From NCBI GenBank assembly GCA_963972195.1, contig CAXATH010000006.1, positions 62,001 through 126,000 on the forward strand: 64,000 nucleotides of DNA, in the 5' to 3' direction. The notes beneath the pieces were generated by a model. The model was not told where the DNA came from, ran no database searches, and saw only the letters and a list, made by a program, of their open reading frames with translations. The stretch is from Litorimonas sp963972195 (lineage in GTDB: Bacteria > Pseudomonadota > Alphaproteobacteria > Caulobacterales > Maricaulaceae). How positions within the stretch are numbered: the stretch's first letter is position 1; every line of letters begins with the position of its first letter. Of this stretch, positions 1 to 8,022 are shown one piece after another. The translations under genes and the position numbers were made by a program.

Positions 1-1062
1 CTTGAACGTGAAAATGCCCTGCCCCGTCTTGTTATTCGTGACATGCGCAATGGGGAAGAACACGCCATTATGATGGACGAGCCGGCCTATTCACTCGGCC
101 TTATGTCCGGCTATGAATATGCTACGAACCGGCTTTATTTCTCGTATGCCTCCCCCACAACACCGTCGCAGGTTTTTGCCTACGATATGGAGACGCGGAA
201 GCGCGTTCTGGTCAAAACCCAAATCGTGCCGAGCGGGCATGAGCCGTCTGACTATAAAACAGAGCGCGTCAATATTTCGGCGAGAGACGGCGAGACGATC
301 CCTGTCACACTTTTAAGCCGCGCGGACACGCCCATGGACGGCACCGCGCCTCTGCTTCTTTATGGATATGGCTCTTACGGCATTACAATTCCGGCGGCAT
401 TCCGAACAACCATCCTTTCGCTCGTCGACCGGGGTTTTATCTATGCCATCGCCCATATACGGGGAGGCATGTCCAAAGGGTATCAGTGGTATCTCAACGG
501 TAAGCTCGAAAAGAAAATGAATACCTTTAATGATTTTGTCGATGTGGGCCGCGGACTGTGCGGTAAAGGGTATTCTTCCGCAGGGAAGCTAGTCGCCCAT
601 GGCGGTTCGGCAGGCGGCATGTTGGTCGGCGCGGCCCTCAATCAAGCGCCGGACCTGTTTGCCGGCGTCATTGCGGCCGTGCCGTTCGTGGATGTCCTCA
701 ATACCATGTCTGATGAAACCCTTCCTCTCACCCCGCCGGAATGGCCGGAATGGGGCAATCCGCTTCTTGACGCGCAAGCATATGACCTTATCGCGGATTA
801 CTCTCCTTACGATCAGATCGAGAAAAAGGCCTACCCGCCGACACTTATCACGGCCGGGCTGACAGACCCCCGTGTTACTTATTGGGAGCCGGCCAAATGG
901 GCGGCAAAATTGCGCGAATATCAAACGGGCGATGCGCCAATCCTGCTCAAAACGAATATGGATGCCGGACATCAAGGCGAGAGCGGACGCTACGATTCCC
1001 TGAAAGAAACGGCGCTGGAATACGCGTTCGCTCTGGCCTGCGTGGGGTTAGCTTCACCTTAG
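1..1062 (+). CDS. ptrB: Oligopeptidase B, C-terminal part (S9 family)
   Basis: Serine peptidase of the prolyl oligopeptidase family, which cuts short peptides after basic residues. The frame is open to the first base, so the N-terminal propeller lies outside the window; 353 residues remain. The alpha/beta-hydrolase domain is complete. The nucleophile is in GGSAGG (Ser codon at 607), the Asp in TAGLTDPRV (codon at 865) and the His in DAGHQGESGR (codon at 970). AHIRGGMSKGYQWY and the KMNTFNDF segment are typical of oligopeptidase B rather than true prolyl oligopeptidase. The internal ATG at 43 is not a credible start because coding continues upstream of it. No signal peptide can be judged. Confidence 0.93.
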   Translation, partial: LERENALPRLVIRDMRNGEEHAIMMDEPAYSLGLMSGYEYATNRLYFSYASPTTPSQVFAYDMETRKRVLVKTQIVPSGHEPSDYKTERVNISARDGETIPVTLLSRADTPMDGTAPLLLYGYGSYGITIPAAFRTTILSLVDRGFIYAIAHIRGGMSKGYQWYLNGKLEKKMNTFNDFVDVGRGLCGKGYSSAGKLVAHGGSAGGMLVGAALNQAPDLFAGVIAAVPFVDVLNTMSDETLPLTPPEWPEWGNPLLDAQAYDLIADYSPYDQIEKKAYPPTLITAGLTDPRVTYWEPAKWAAKLREYQTGDAPILLKTNMDAGHQGESGRYDSLKETALEYAFALACVGLASP

Positions 1063-1105
1063 AACGAAGTTATTTCTGCTATCCGTACACTTACAAAACT
1101 CGTTG

Positions 1106-1789
1106 TCATTCCGGAATAATCGCGCCTCTATTATCGGTTAGTCGAAAGCTGACACGATTGGTAATCCCTTCCATAGCGACAGCACGCCCATCCACAATAC
1201 GAGGTCGATATTTCCATTTTGCGACTGCTTTAACGGTTGGACGTTCGAAAATATCTTGCGTGCAATAGGTTGCTACCACCTGATAAGGAGAACCAGTGGC
1301 ATCCACATTCAAGCGAACGTCGCAATGTCCCGAGCGATCTGCTTTTGTCGGCATAGCAGGCGGTATGCGTAAAAGGGGGTCAGGATTACGGTTAGCCTGA
1401 ACCAGCTGCGCACGCGGAAGAGCGAAAATAACGGGTTTGAATATATTGTTGACCTGAGGATCGGCGACAGGGGTATGGAAAATCCGTGTTGCCTTGAGTG
1501 TCGATATAGTTGGCGGCGCAGGCGGAATTTCGATGACTTTGAGTGGCTCCGGTTTTGTTCGTTCTTCCAATTTTTTCAAATTCTCAGGCACTGGATTCAT
1601 AGCAAAATCGACCGAAGCGACTTTATCTACAGGCGTAAACTCGGTGGCGATTAGGGCCGCCATGGTAAGTCCCAGGCCGAGCGTCACGCTGCCCGCAATC
1701 GGAAGACCAAAACCAAACCGTATCAGTTTAGAACGCCCCTCCCTTTCATCTGGATAAGAACTGCTTTTCTTAATTCGATTATGCGTCAT
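1106..1789 (-). CDS. tonB: Energy transducer TonB (second copy)
   Basis: TonB links the proton-driven ExbB/ExbD motor to outer-membrane receptors. The 227-residue protein has a cytoplasmic N-terminus, one membrane segment (about 25-48), a short Pro/Lys/Glu spacer (KPEPLKVIEIPPAPP) and a C-terminal TonB fold with KWKYRPRIVDGRAV, ending RLTDNRGAIIPE. The start is the ATG at 1789: a full AAGGAGG lies 8 bases upstream. A TTG at 1810 would put that ribosome-binding site inside the gene. The domain has two Cys (SGHCDVRL and ATYCTQD), at the same places as in the TonB at 3588. It follows the TPR gene but is separated from it by a terminator, so it probably has its own promoter. Confidence 0.9.
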   Translation of the reverse strand: MTHNRIKKSSSYPDEREGRSKLIRFGFGLPIAGSVTLGLGLTMAALIATEFTPVDKVASVDFAMNPVPENLKKLEERTKPEPLKVIEIPPAPPTISTLKATRIFHTPVADPQVNNIFKPVIFALPRAQLVQANRNPDPLLRIPPAMPTKADRSGHCDVRLNVDATGSPYQVVATYCTQDIFERPTVKAVAKWKYRPRIVDGRAVAMEGITNRVSFRLTDNRGAIIPE

Positions 1790-1880
1790 CTGAAGGGCCT
1801 CCTTATTCAAGCCACATAAGGTTATGTTATTACATCATGTTCCGCAAGTGCAATCTTGCATTGGATCAATTGCAACCCAA

Positions 1881-1908
1881 TAAAAAACCCGGCTTTGAGG
1901 GCCGGGTT
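1881..1908 (-). terminator. Rho-independent terminator after the TPR gene
   Basis: On the minus strand an 8-bp stem (AACCCGGC/GCCGGGTT, 7-base loop) is followed at once by a run of T. It lies 25 bases past the stop of the TPR gene and separates the main TonB operon from the second tonB. Confidence 0.85.
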
Positions 1909-1932
1909 AATTCAGTTGCTATTTGCTAGAGG

Positions 1933-3432
1933 TTAGCCAGTCGTTTTCACGATATATTTGGCATCATATTCCGGCTTGAACTTCATACATGTTTGATCTT
2001 CAAGGATAAATTCACCCGCAAAGATTTCGTTGTCGTACGCGCCTTTGATTTTCTGGAAGCACAATTCTTTTTCAATGCTTGATTCAAACTCGCAGCGACG
2101 CTCAAGCGCTTCCCGCTCGGCACGGATAAAGGTAATCCATTTTTTCGCATTGCGGTTTTCGCGAGAAGAGGCCGGTACATTTGAGAAAGCGTCAATGGCC
2201 GATGAGCGGCTCCGGCTGATCGGTGCATTGTTCATCTCCTCAGGAGACATACCGCAAGTTAAGCGTTCCTGTGTTTGTGTCGTCTCATAACGGCACGTCG
2301 CAATAAGCATCCAGGATTTACCGGAGTCATATCCGCGGTTGATAGCTTCTTTAAACGCTGTTTCAGCTTTCTGACACTGGCCCTCATTGTAAAGAGCTTC
2401 GCCTAGGTCGGCGTAAAGTTTAGCTGTGCCGGAAGAAGAGGCAGCCTGCTCCAGAATTGGAATAGCCCGCTTATATTCTCTGGCCTGACGGAACAGGTTA
2501 GACAACTGAACCAATTTATCAGAGTCTCTCGAAATATTCCCTGCTTGCATCTCGCGTTCGAGAATTTCGGCCGCCTGGAATGGCATTTCATAGAAACTAT
2601 AATATTGAACAACTTTCATCAGGTCCTGCTCGGTACTCAGAGCGCCGCCCAAATAAAGCATTTTGGAAACTTCGAACGCTTCCTGCTCACGTCCGCCATT
2701 AGCGAGCATTGAAGCCCAAGCTTCCCAAAGTTCTTTTTCCTGAGGCCAGCGATTAATCATCTGCTTGACGATATCCGCCTGCTTACCCGGCATGCCCAAA
2801 TTGTTGTATAGGAAATTCAAGAGGTCAAAATGCTTACGCTCTTTCGGGCTTGCATTATTAAACCACTTCTCGGCCCAAGGCAGAGCTTTTTGATAGTTTT
2901 CAGCCTGCACCCAAGCCTGGGTAATGTATTCGACATATTTCGGCTTTTCCTGACCGCCCTGTGCCAGATAATTTTCCAGCATGGTCGCGCCTTCGGCAAA
3001 CTGTTCGTTACCGATCAAGAGCTGCGCTATGTTTACACGCAGACCAGAAGCTTCATTTGGGAGCAGGCCTCCTGCACTAATCGCGTTTTCAAAAGCTTGA
3101 ATGGCTTGCCCATAATTATTGAGTTCGTAGTAATTTGTACCCTGAACCTGATAAATGATAGACCGCTCATAGGGATTCAATTCGGGCAAAGCCAAGGCCT
3201 CGTTTAATTTCGCAATAGACTGCTGGAACTGATCCGCATTCGTCAGCTCGTTGGCTTCGCTCACCAAAGCACCTGCCTTCGCGCCGAATTGACGGCCTTC
3301 TTCAGGTTTCTCTTCGCTGTCCTGGGCGTGCGCCGTCATCGGCGCTACGGCCGCTACCATTGTGACTGTTGCCAAAGCAAAGGCACTGGCGCTGAGACCG
3401 TTTCGGATCATTTTTGTCAGTGTTAGGCTCAT
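1933..3432 (-). CDS. Exported TPR-repeat protein of the TonB cluster
   Basis: A 499-residue periplasmic protein: signal peptide of about 39 residues ending AHA, then tetratricopeptide repeats over most of the length (for example YEQ/YNEGQCQKAETAFKEAI-type helices near residue 350). TPR genes accompany TtpC-type TonB clusters in Vibrio and other proteobacteria and are thought to act as a periplasmic scaffold; its role here is inferred from position. The C-terminal 130 residues lack clear TPRs and carry several Cys (RLTCGMS, RRCEFES, KELCFQK, DQTCMKF). The start at 3432 is preferred over 3459 because AAGGAGA lies just before it. It is the last gene before the terminator at 1881. Confidence 0.85.
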   Translation of the reverse strand: MSLTLTKMIRNGLSASAFALATVTMVAAVAPMTAHAQDSEEKPEEGRQFGAKAGALVSEANELTNADQFQQSIAKLNEALALPELNPYERSIIYQVQGTNYYELNNYGQAIQAFENAISAGGLLPNEASGLRVNIAQLLIGNEQFAEGATMLENYLAQGGQEKPKYVEYITQAWVQAENYQKALPWAEKWFNNASPKERKHFDLLNFLYNNLGMPGKQADIVKQMINRWPQEKELWEAWASMLANGGREQEAFEVSKMLYLGGALSTEQDLMKVVQYYSFYEMPFQAAEILEREMQAGNISRDSDKLVQLSNLFRQAREYKRAIPILEQAASSSGTAKLYADLGEALYNEGQCQKAETAFKEAINRGYDSGKSWMLIATCRYETTQTQERLTCGMSPEEMNNAPISRSRSSAIDAFSNVPASSRENRNAKKWITFIRAEREALERRCEFESSIEKELCFQKIKGAYDNEIFAGEFILEDQTCMKFKPEYDAKYIVKTTG

Positions 3433-3483
3433 AGCAATCTCCTTAAAGCATACGCTCATTTATAACATCTCACTTCTAACGCC

Positions 3484-3507
3484 CTTCCGGCCGTAAATTT
3501 CCGGAAG
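3484..3507 (-). other. Hairpin in the gap between tonB and the TPR gene
   Basis: A 7-bp perfect inverted repeat, CTTCCGG/CCGGAAG with a 10-base loop, in the 155-base space between the stop of tonB (3588) and the TPR start (3432). No clear T-run follows it on the minus strand. It could be a processing or attenuation structure; function unknown. Confidence 0.4.
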
Positions 3508-3587
3508 AGTTGTGAGGAGGTAAAAACTCACCTCGATAACTTGCGGCCAAGTTTATACTCGGCCCTAAGAATAGACAGCCTCTCCGC

Positions 3588-4217
3588 CTATTCTGGAATA
3601 ATATTGCCGCGCTCGTCCGTCAGACGGAAAGTAATTCTGCTTTCCACACCGCTCCGCGCGACATTGCGACCATCAACAACTTTTGGATTGTACTTCCACT
3701 TCTCAACCGACTTAATGGAAGCCCGCTCAAAGAGGTTTTCTGTGCAATATGTCGCATTCACGTTAAAGGGTTGACCTTCCGGGCTCACATCAAAGCGAAC
3801 GGTACAATGGCCTGACTTTTCCGCACGGGTCGGCATAATCGGTGGGATACGCACAAGTGGCTGCGCGTCGCGATCGGATACGGCAATTTTAAAATTCCCG
3901 CGATCAATCTTGGGCGTTTCAAATTCCGGAACAGCTCCCTCGAGGGATGCGATGCGCTCTGTTGGTTTGTCAGCCTGCGCGCGCTCAATCTGAGGCGGAG
4001 GCGGAGGGGTCACAACTTTTTTGACTTGATCGATCTGCGTTTCACGTTCGATAACTTTGATATCTTCGACTTTTGGATTGATTTCAAAAGTCGCTGTCTC
4101 AACTTTTTCCTCGGGTTCAAACTCGGCAGAGATGAGAACCGTCATGAGAACAAAGAGTCCAACCGTGACGACCGCAGCAACCGGAATCCCAATCAACCAT
4201 CTTAATGCATTACCCAT
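3588..4217 (-). CDS. tonB: Energy transducer TonB (operon copy)
   Basis: A 209-residue TonB: membrane segment at about 6-32, an acidic stretch (EFEPEEKVETATFE), a short proline run (VVTPPPPPQ) and a C-terminal TonB domain with KWKYNPKVVDGRNV, ending RLTDERGNIIPE. The spacer is much shorter than in classical E. coli TonB, as in TonB2-type proteins. It carries the same Cys pair (SGHCTVRF, ATYCTEN) as the copy at 1106, and the two C-terminal domains are closely alike, so they look like duplicates. An AAGGAAGG site precedes the ATG at 4217 and overlaps the stop of the upstream exbD (14-base gap), so the two are probably translationally coupled. Confidence 0.93.
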   Translation of the reverse strand: MGNALRWLIGIPVAAVVTVGLFVLMTVLISAEFEPEEKVETATFEINPKVEDIKVIERETQIDQVKKVVTPPPPPQIERAQADKPTERIASLEGAVPEFETPKIDRGNFKIAVSDRDAQPLVRIPPIMPTRAEKSGHCTVRFDVSPEGQPFNVNATYCTENLFERASIKSVEKWKYNPKVVDGRNVARSGVESRITFRLTDERGNIIPE

Positions 4218-4231
4218 AATAACGTCCTTCC

Positions 4232-4627
4232 TTACTCAGTACCGACGCGCGTATTAATTTCTAATTCCTGCATGAGCTCTTGAACGGCCATTACAGTTCC
4301 AACTTCAGCGTCCTGGTCCGCCTTGATGATCGCCTGGGCTTTCGGACTCTCATCACGGATTGCGGTAACAATCGGACGAATTTCTTCAATCCCGTAGGGC
4401 CGTTTATCAATCCAGATCTCATTTGCGGCATTCACAGCAATCAAAATGGTCGGCTTCCACTCGGCATCAGTCGTGGCAACAGGTTCAGTTGGATCAATAC
4501 CCGGCGTTTTAACAAAAACAGAGGTCACGATGAAAAAGATCAAGAGAATAAAAACGACATCCAACATGGGTGTCATATTCAACTCTGTGTCCTCTTCCGG
4601 GACAGATACTCTACTGCGTCTTGACAT
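4232..4627 (-). CDS. exbD: Biopolymer transporter ExbD (second of two)
   Basis: A 131-residue ExbD/TolR protein: short basic cytoplasmic N-terminus, one membrane helix with the proton-pathway Asp (MTPMLDVVFILLIFFIVTS) and a periplasmic domain with the usual KADQDAEVGTVMAVQELM core. It energises TonB with ExbB. AAGGT lies 8 bases before the ATG. It differs strongly from the ExbD at 4724 outside the membrane helix: it lacks that copy's proline run and its two periplasmic Cys. Confidence 0.93.
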   Translation of the reverse strand: MSRRSRVSVPEEDTELNMTPMLDVVFILLIFFIVTSVFVKTPGIDPTEPVATTDAEWKPTILIAVNAANEIWIDKRPYGIEEIRPIVTAIRDESPKAQAIIKADQDAEVGTVMAVQELMQELEINTRVGTE

Positions 4628-4671
4628 AATGTTACCTTATCACATTTACGGGGCAGATGCAAATAGGTTCC

Positions 4672-4683
4672 TGCAAATTTGCA
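4672..4683. repeat. 12-bp perfect palindrome between the exbD genes
   Basis: TGCAAATTTGCA, in the 96-base gap between the two exbD genes, with a further TGCAAAT 15 bases away at 4657-4663. The gap is long for this operon. It may be a regulator site or an accident of AT-rich sequence. Confidence 0.35.
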
Positions 4684-4723
4684 AAGAAGGCTATTTTACG
4701 GTCGGCCCAGCAAAGTCGAAGCA

Positions 4724-5146
4724 TTAAGCTCCGGCGTTTGCATCAATAATTTCGATTTTCGTTGGACGTCCACCGGCATCCAACCCGTCTTTCAACTCGA
4801 CCAAGATTTCATGCTTGGACCGCTCATCCATTCTCAGGATAACACTGGCGCCCGGCTTGTCTGCCAAGAGCCGTTCAACGGCAAGAGTAACGCGGTCACA
4901 ACTTGTGCTTCGCTGATCGACTGAACACTGATTCCGCGCATCAACAAATACTGTAATCGCACGCGGCTGGTCCGGCGGAGGCGGTATATCGTCAGGTGGG
5001 GGCGGAGGCTGCGTCAAATCGATGCCGTCTTCGTCCAAAAAGGTAGCGGTCACGATAAAGAAGATGAGCATGATGAACACGATGTCCAGCATCGGGGTCA
5101 TATCGACATCTGCTTCGTCGGAATTATGTTTACGTCCGCGTCTCAT
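4724..5146 (-). CDS. exbD: Biopolymer transporter ExbD (first of two)
   Basis: A 140-residue ExbD: MRRGRKHN start, membrane helix with the conserved Asp (MTPMLDIVFIMLIFFIVTA), then an unusual proline-rich linker (LTQPPPPPDDIPPPPDQP) before the periplasmic domain. The domain holds two Cys eight residues apart (NQCSVDQRSTSC) that could form a disulfide. AGAGGATTTT precedes the ATG. The stop codon of exbB is 21 bases upstream, so this is one transcription unit with exbB. Confidence 0.93.
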   Translation of the reverse strand: MRRGRKHNSDEADVDMTPMLDIVFIMLIFFIVTATFLDEDGIDLTQPPPPPDDIPPPPDQPRAITVFVDARNQCSVDQRSTSCDRVTLAVERLLADKPGASVILRMDERSKHEILVELKDGLDAGGRPTKIEIIDANAGA

Positions 5147-5167
5147 AAAATCCTCTTATTAGTTAGG

Positions 5168-5686
5168 CTACTCGACCTGAAGGTCGTCAGCAAAGCGGGC
5201 CGTTTCCCGGGAACTCATCCGTGGCAACACGGTTGAAAAATACAGTCCGGAAAGGGCGGCGGTCATACCGGCCATGGTTGGAATAGTCGCCTTAAACACG
5301 CCGCCGGCCATAAGCCGCGCATTAGAAGAACCGGACAACGCCATTGTGTCAAACACCTCGATCATACCCGTTACGGTTCCGAGAAGGCCCAAAAGTGGGG
5401 CCAAGGCGACCAATGTTTTGATAATACCAACATTCGTGTCTGTACGCTCTTTGATCTGGCTCACCATTTCGTCGCGGATTGCGTGGGCTCTCCATGACGT
5501 TTTATCGGAACGTGCATCCCATTCTGCCCGGAGGCGTTCCTTCATCGGCTTGTGCGCGAAAAGATAATAGGCAAAACGCTCTACAATAAACGTCCACATC
5601 GCCAGTGTTGCCAGCATAATCCAGAATAAAACGGGTCCACCAGCGGCAAGAAATTCCTGAAGACCGTTAAAGACGTTAGCAAACAT
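5168..5686 (-). CDS. exbB: ExbB-type proton channel protein
   Basis: A 172-residue MotA/TolQ/ExbB protein with three membrane helices: about 15-38, then a cytoplasmic stretch, then LVALAPLLGLLGTVTGMIEV (about 93-112) and TIPTMAGMTAALSGLYFSTV (about 138-157). These helices form the proton path with ExbD. It lacks the long N-terminal region of the fused paralogue encoded just upstream (5765). This pairing of a short ExbB with a long TtpC-like protein is the mark of TonB2-type systems. Confidence 0.93.
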   Translation of the reverse strand: MFANVFNGLQEFLAAGGPVLFWIMLATLAMWTFIVERFAYYLFAHKPMKERLRAEWDARSDKTSWRAHAIRDEMVSQIKERTDTNVGIIKTLVALAPLLGLLGTVTGMIEVFDTMALSGSSNARLMAGGVFKATIPTMAGMTAALSGLYFSTVLPRMSSRETARFADDLQVE

Positions 5687-5717
5687 AAAAGAACACCCGA
5701 GACGTTTAAAACTTAAA

Positions 5718-5752
5718 AACTTAGAGGGTCGCGGGACTTACTCCCGCGACCC
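5718..5752 (-). other. Strong hairpin between ttpC-like and exbB genes
   Basis: A perfect 11-bp stem (GGGTCGCGGGA/TCCCGCGACCC, 5-base loop) fills most of the 78-base gap. On the minus strand it is followed after 7 bases by TTTTTAAGTTTT. It resembles a weak terminator or an mRNA-stabilising hairpin that could set the ratio of upstream periplasmic genes to the downstream motor genes. Confidence 0.6.
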
Positions 5753-5764
5753 CGGAAGACTTAG

Positions 5765-7171
5765 CTAGACAGCGGTTGTTCCGCCGACAGTGCGGGTTTC
5801 CACGTGGCGAGCCACGATACCTGCACTTTGCTCTTCAAGCGTGCCCTGAATAGAGCGAGCAAGAGATGAGCAGAAGCTGTGGAGAATGAGGAGCGGGATA
5901 GCCGCAATCAGACCCAACATAGTCGTTACAAGAGCCTCGGAAATACCGCCGGCCATCAACTGGGGATCGCCTGTACCGTAGATCATCATGGCTTGGAAGG
6001 TTTTGATCATACCAGTCACGGTACCCAGAAGACCCAAGAGCGGTGCGATACCGGCAAAGAGTTTCAAGAGGTTAAGACCGAATTCAAACTTAGGCGATTC
6101 TTTCAGAATGGCTTCGTCCAATTTCAATTCCACCGTGTCGGCGTCTTTCGTCTTAGAAGAGTCATACGCCATCATAACACGGCCCAAAGGATTGGACTTG
6201 GACGGTTGCGCCTTACGCTTCTGACCGGAAACAGCCATTTTCACGAGGAAGAGACGGATAATGTTCAGGACACCAAATATACCACCAATCGCGAGTAGGA
6301 TAAGGATGATGTAACCAATTGTTCCGCCGTAAGAAATACGCTCACGAACATCCGGCACACGCTCAAATGACTTCAGCAATTCACCGCGGGTCGGATCAAG
6401 TGGTGCATAGACCAAATCTCCGGCCGATGCATTTCTGACAGCATCAGCAGCAGACTGAATTTGACCACCTGGCTGTTTTGGCAATTTGCTCAGAAGGATT
6501 TCATTCCCCTCCTCAGTCGGTGCACTATAATCAAGGAAGTTACCTTCATTCGCTGTAAAGACCGCAAAAGGTCCAACTCGCGTAACAGCTTGCTCTGCGC
6601 CGTCATTCACATTGGCAACGGGCGCTTGGAAAGTCGCAACTTCACGCTGGGCGCGCATTTCCTGAAGCATCAACTCATAAATGGAATTCAAGTCATCGCT
6701 GCTTGGAAGCGCTTCTGATTCAGAGACTTCTCCCAGAATCTCAGTCCGGCGCGGATATTGAGCCGTAATCAAAGAACTATCGAGCAACGCCTTGAACTCA
6801 CCTGCTTTACCGCGAGCCAGTCCGAAAACCTCACCAAAATCACCTTGAGCCGCACGAAGATCAGCCTTCAGGCCATCAATCGTTTCTTGGTTCCCGGCGA
6901 AAGTCCGCTCAACAGCAGCCGCTTGGTTCTCCAAAGCAGCGAGCTCTCCGCGAGCCTGAGCCAATAGAGCCTGTTGCTGGTCACGCTGTTCACGGAACCG
7001 AGCCTCACGCTCACGATTTTCTTGCTCTGTCTGCGCTGCATTTTGACGAACATTGTTAAGCAGTTCGTCAACTGAGCCAATTTGCGCCGTAGCCGGCACG
7101 GCAGATAGCATCACAGCTGAGCCGATGACGGCCGCCGTGGCTTTTGTGAAAAATTTCATATTCATATTCAT
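5765..7171 (-). CDS. TtpC-like fused MotA/TolQ/ExbB protein
   Basis: A 468-residue protein: signal-like N-terminus (AVPATAQ near residue 30), a long Gln/Glu/Ala-rich coiled coil (about 35-130), a periplasmic region, a first membrane helix (GYIILILLAIGGIFGVLNII, about 286-305) and an ExbB core with GIAPLLGLLGTVTGMIKTF and TTMLGLIAAIPLLILH. TtpC in Vibrio TonB2 systems has this layout and is required alongside ExbB2/ExbD2; the same role is inferred here. The ATG at 7171 is followed by in-frame ATGs at 7165 and 7159. GAGG lies 11 bases before 7171. It is 18 bases from the stop of the second DUF3450 gene. Confidence 0.92.
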   Translation of the reverse strand: MNMNMKFFTKATAAVIGSAVMLSAVPATAQIGSVDELLNNVRQNAAQTEQENREREARFREQRDQQQALLAQARGELAALENQAAAVERTFAGNQETIDGLKADLRAAQGDFGEVFGLARGKAGEFKALLDSSLITAQYPRRTEILGEVSESEALPSSDDLNSIYELMLQEMRAQREVATFQAPVANVNDGAEQAVTRVGPFAVFTANEGNFLDYSAPTEEGNEILLSKLPKQPGGQIQSAADAVRNASAGDLVYAPLDPTRGELLKSFERVPDVRERISYGGTIGYIILILLAIGGIFGVLNIIRLFLVKMAVSGQKRKAQPSKSNPLGRVMMAYDSSKTKDADTVELKLDEAILKESPKFEFGLNLLKLFAGIAPLLGLLGTVTGMIKTFQAMMIYGTGDPQLMAGGISEALVTTMLGLIAAIPLLILHSFCSSLARSIQGTLEEQSAGIVARHVETRTVGGTTAV

Positions 7172-7189
7172 TGTTCTAATGTCCTCGGC

Positions 7190-7951
7190 TTAATTTCTAA
7201 CGATTACGGGAGCGTATACGATGCCCGGAGCAGCTTCGCCCCTGGCGATACGAATGGCTTGGCGCATGGCTAGGGCATCCGCGCCCTGCAACACATCCCA
7301 CTCACCCGTTTCCAGATTATATTTTGCGACTTCACTCTCATCTTTTGAAACATAGACAAGAGACGTGCGGCCAAAACGAATAAAGTTTACGATATTGCCG
7401 GGGCGCGTCGGATGAGCGCCCTCATAGCTATCGATGCCCTGACCGTAAGAAACCTCAATCTTATAGGCATTGAGAACGCGGCGATACTGCTCTGCCGGGG
7501 ACACATCCGGATCCGACAATATCTGCTTCACATCCTGGATGCGAGCGGTACGCTCATTGAGATTGAAAGGAAGATCTTCACCGATGGCATCCTCAAGCTG
7601 CGCCGTCATGCGGAGCATCATAGGCGCCATGCCCTGCTTAATAGATTCAACCGTTCCCAACTGGCGTTGAAGAGACTCAATCTCAGACTTTTGAGACTGC
7701 AGATAAATATCCTGCTGCGCCACAAAGAGCGCGATATTATCTTTTTGCTGTAAAACCGCGCGAAATTCACGGGCCGCCGTATCGGCCGCATCATCCGCCT
7801 CTTCGACACGTCTTTGTGACGCGGCGCTGGCCGTTGTTGAAGCTTTCGCGGCGTTAAGAGCGCTTTCGAGCTGGGCCTGCGCCGGCACGGCCATCATAAG
7901 CCCCGCTGCGCTGGCAAGCATAATACGCTTGGCAATTAAAGTTTTTAACAT
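7190..7951 (-). CDS. DUF3450 periplasmic protein (second of two)
   Basis: A 253-residue exported protein: signal peptide ending VPAQAQ (about residue 27), then coiled coil to about residue 115, then a compact C-terminal domain (FGRTSLVYVSKDESEVAKYN, ending GEAAPGIVYAPVIVRN). DUF3450 proteins sit at the head of TtpC-type TonB clusters; their function is not established, a periplasmic coupling role being the usual guess. It shares layout and C-terminal motifs with the protein at 8023, so the pair arose by duplication. Confidence 0.88.
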   Translation of the reverse strand: MLKTLIAKRIMLASAAGLMMAVPAQAQLESALNAAKASTTASAASQRRVEEADDAADTAAREFRAVLQQKDNIALFVAQQDIYLQSQKSEIESLQRQLGTVESIKQGMAPMMLRMTAQLEDAIGEDLPFNLNERTARIQDVKQILSDPDVSPAEQYRRVLNAYKIEVSYGQGIDSYEGAHPTRPGNIVNFIRFGRTSLVYVSKDESEVAKYNLETGEWDVLQGADALAMRQAIRIARGEAAPGIVYAPVIVRN

Positions 7952-8022
7952 GGTGTCCTTCCAAGTCTGCTTTTCGTTTTTATTCTTACCACTGACAGCG
8001 GCTGAATTCTGGTTTTCTCGTT

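Noticed and set aside
1790..1810. TTG start of the second tonB at 1810
   Set aside because: An AAGGAGG 8 bases before the ATG at 1789 decides for the shorter form.
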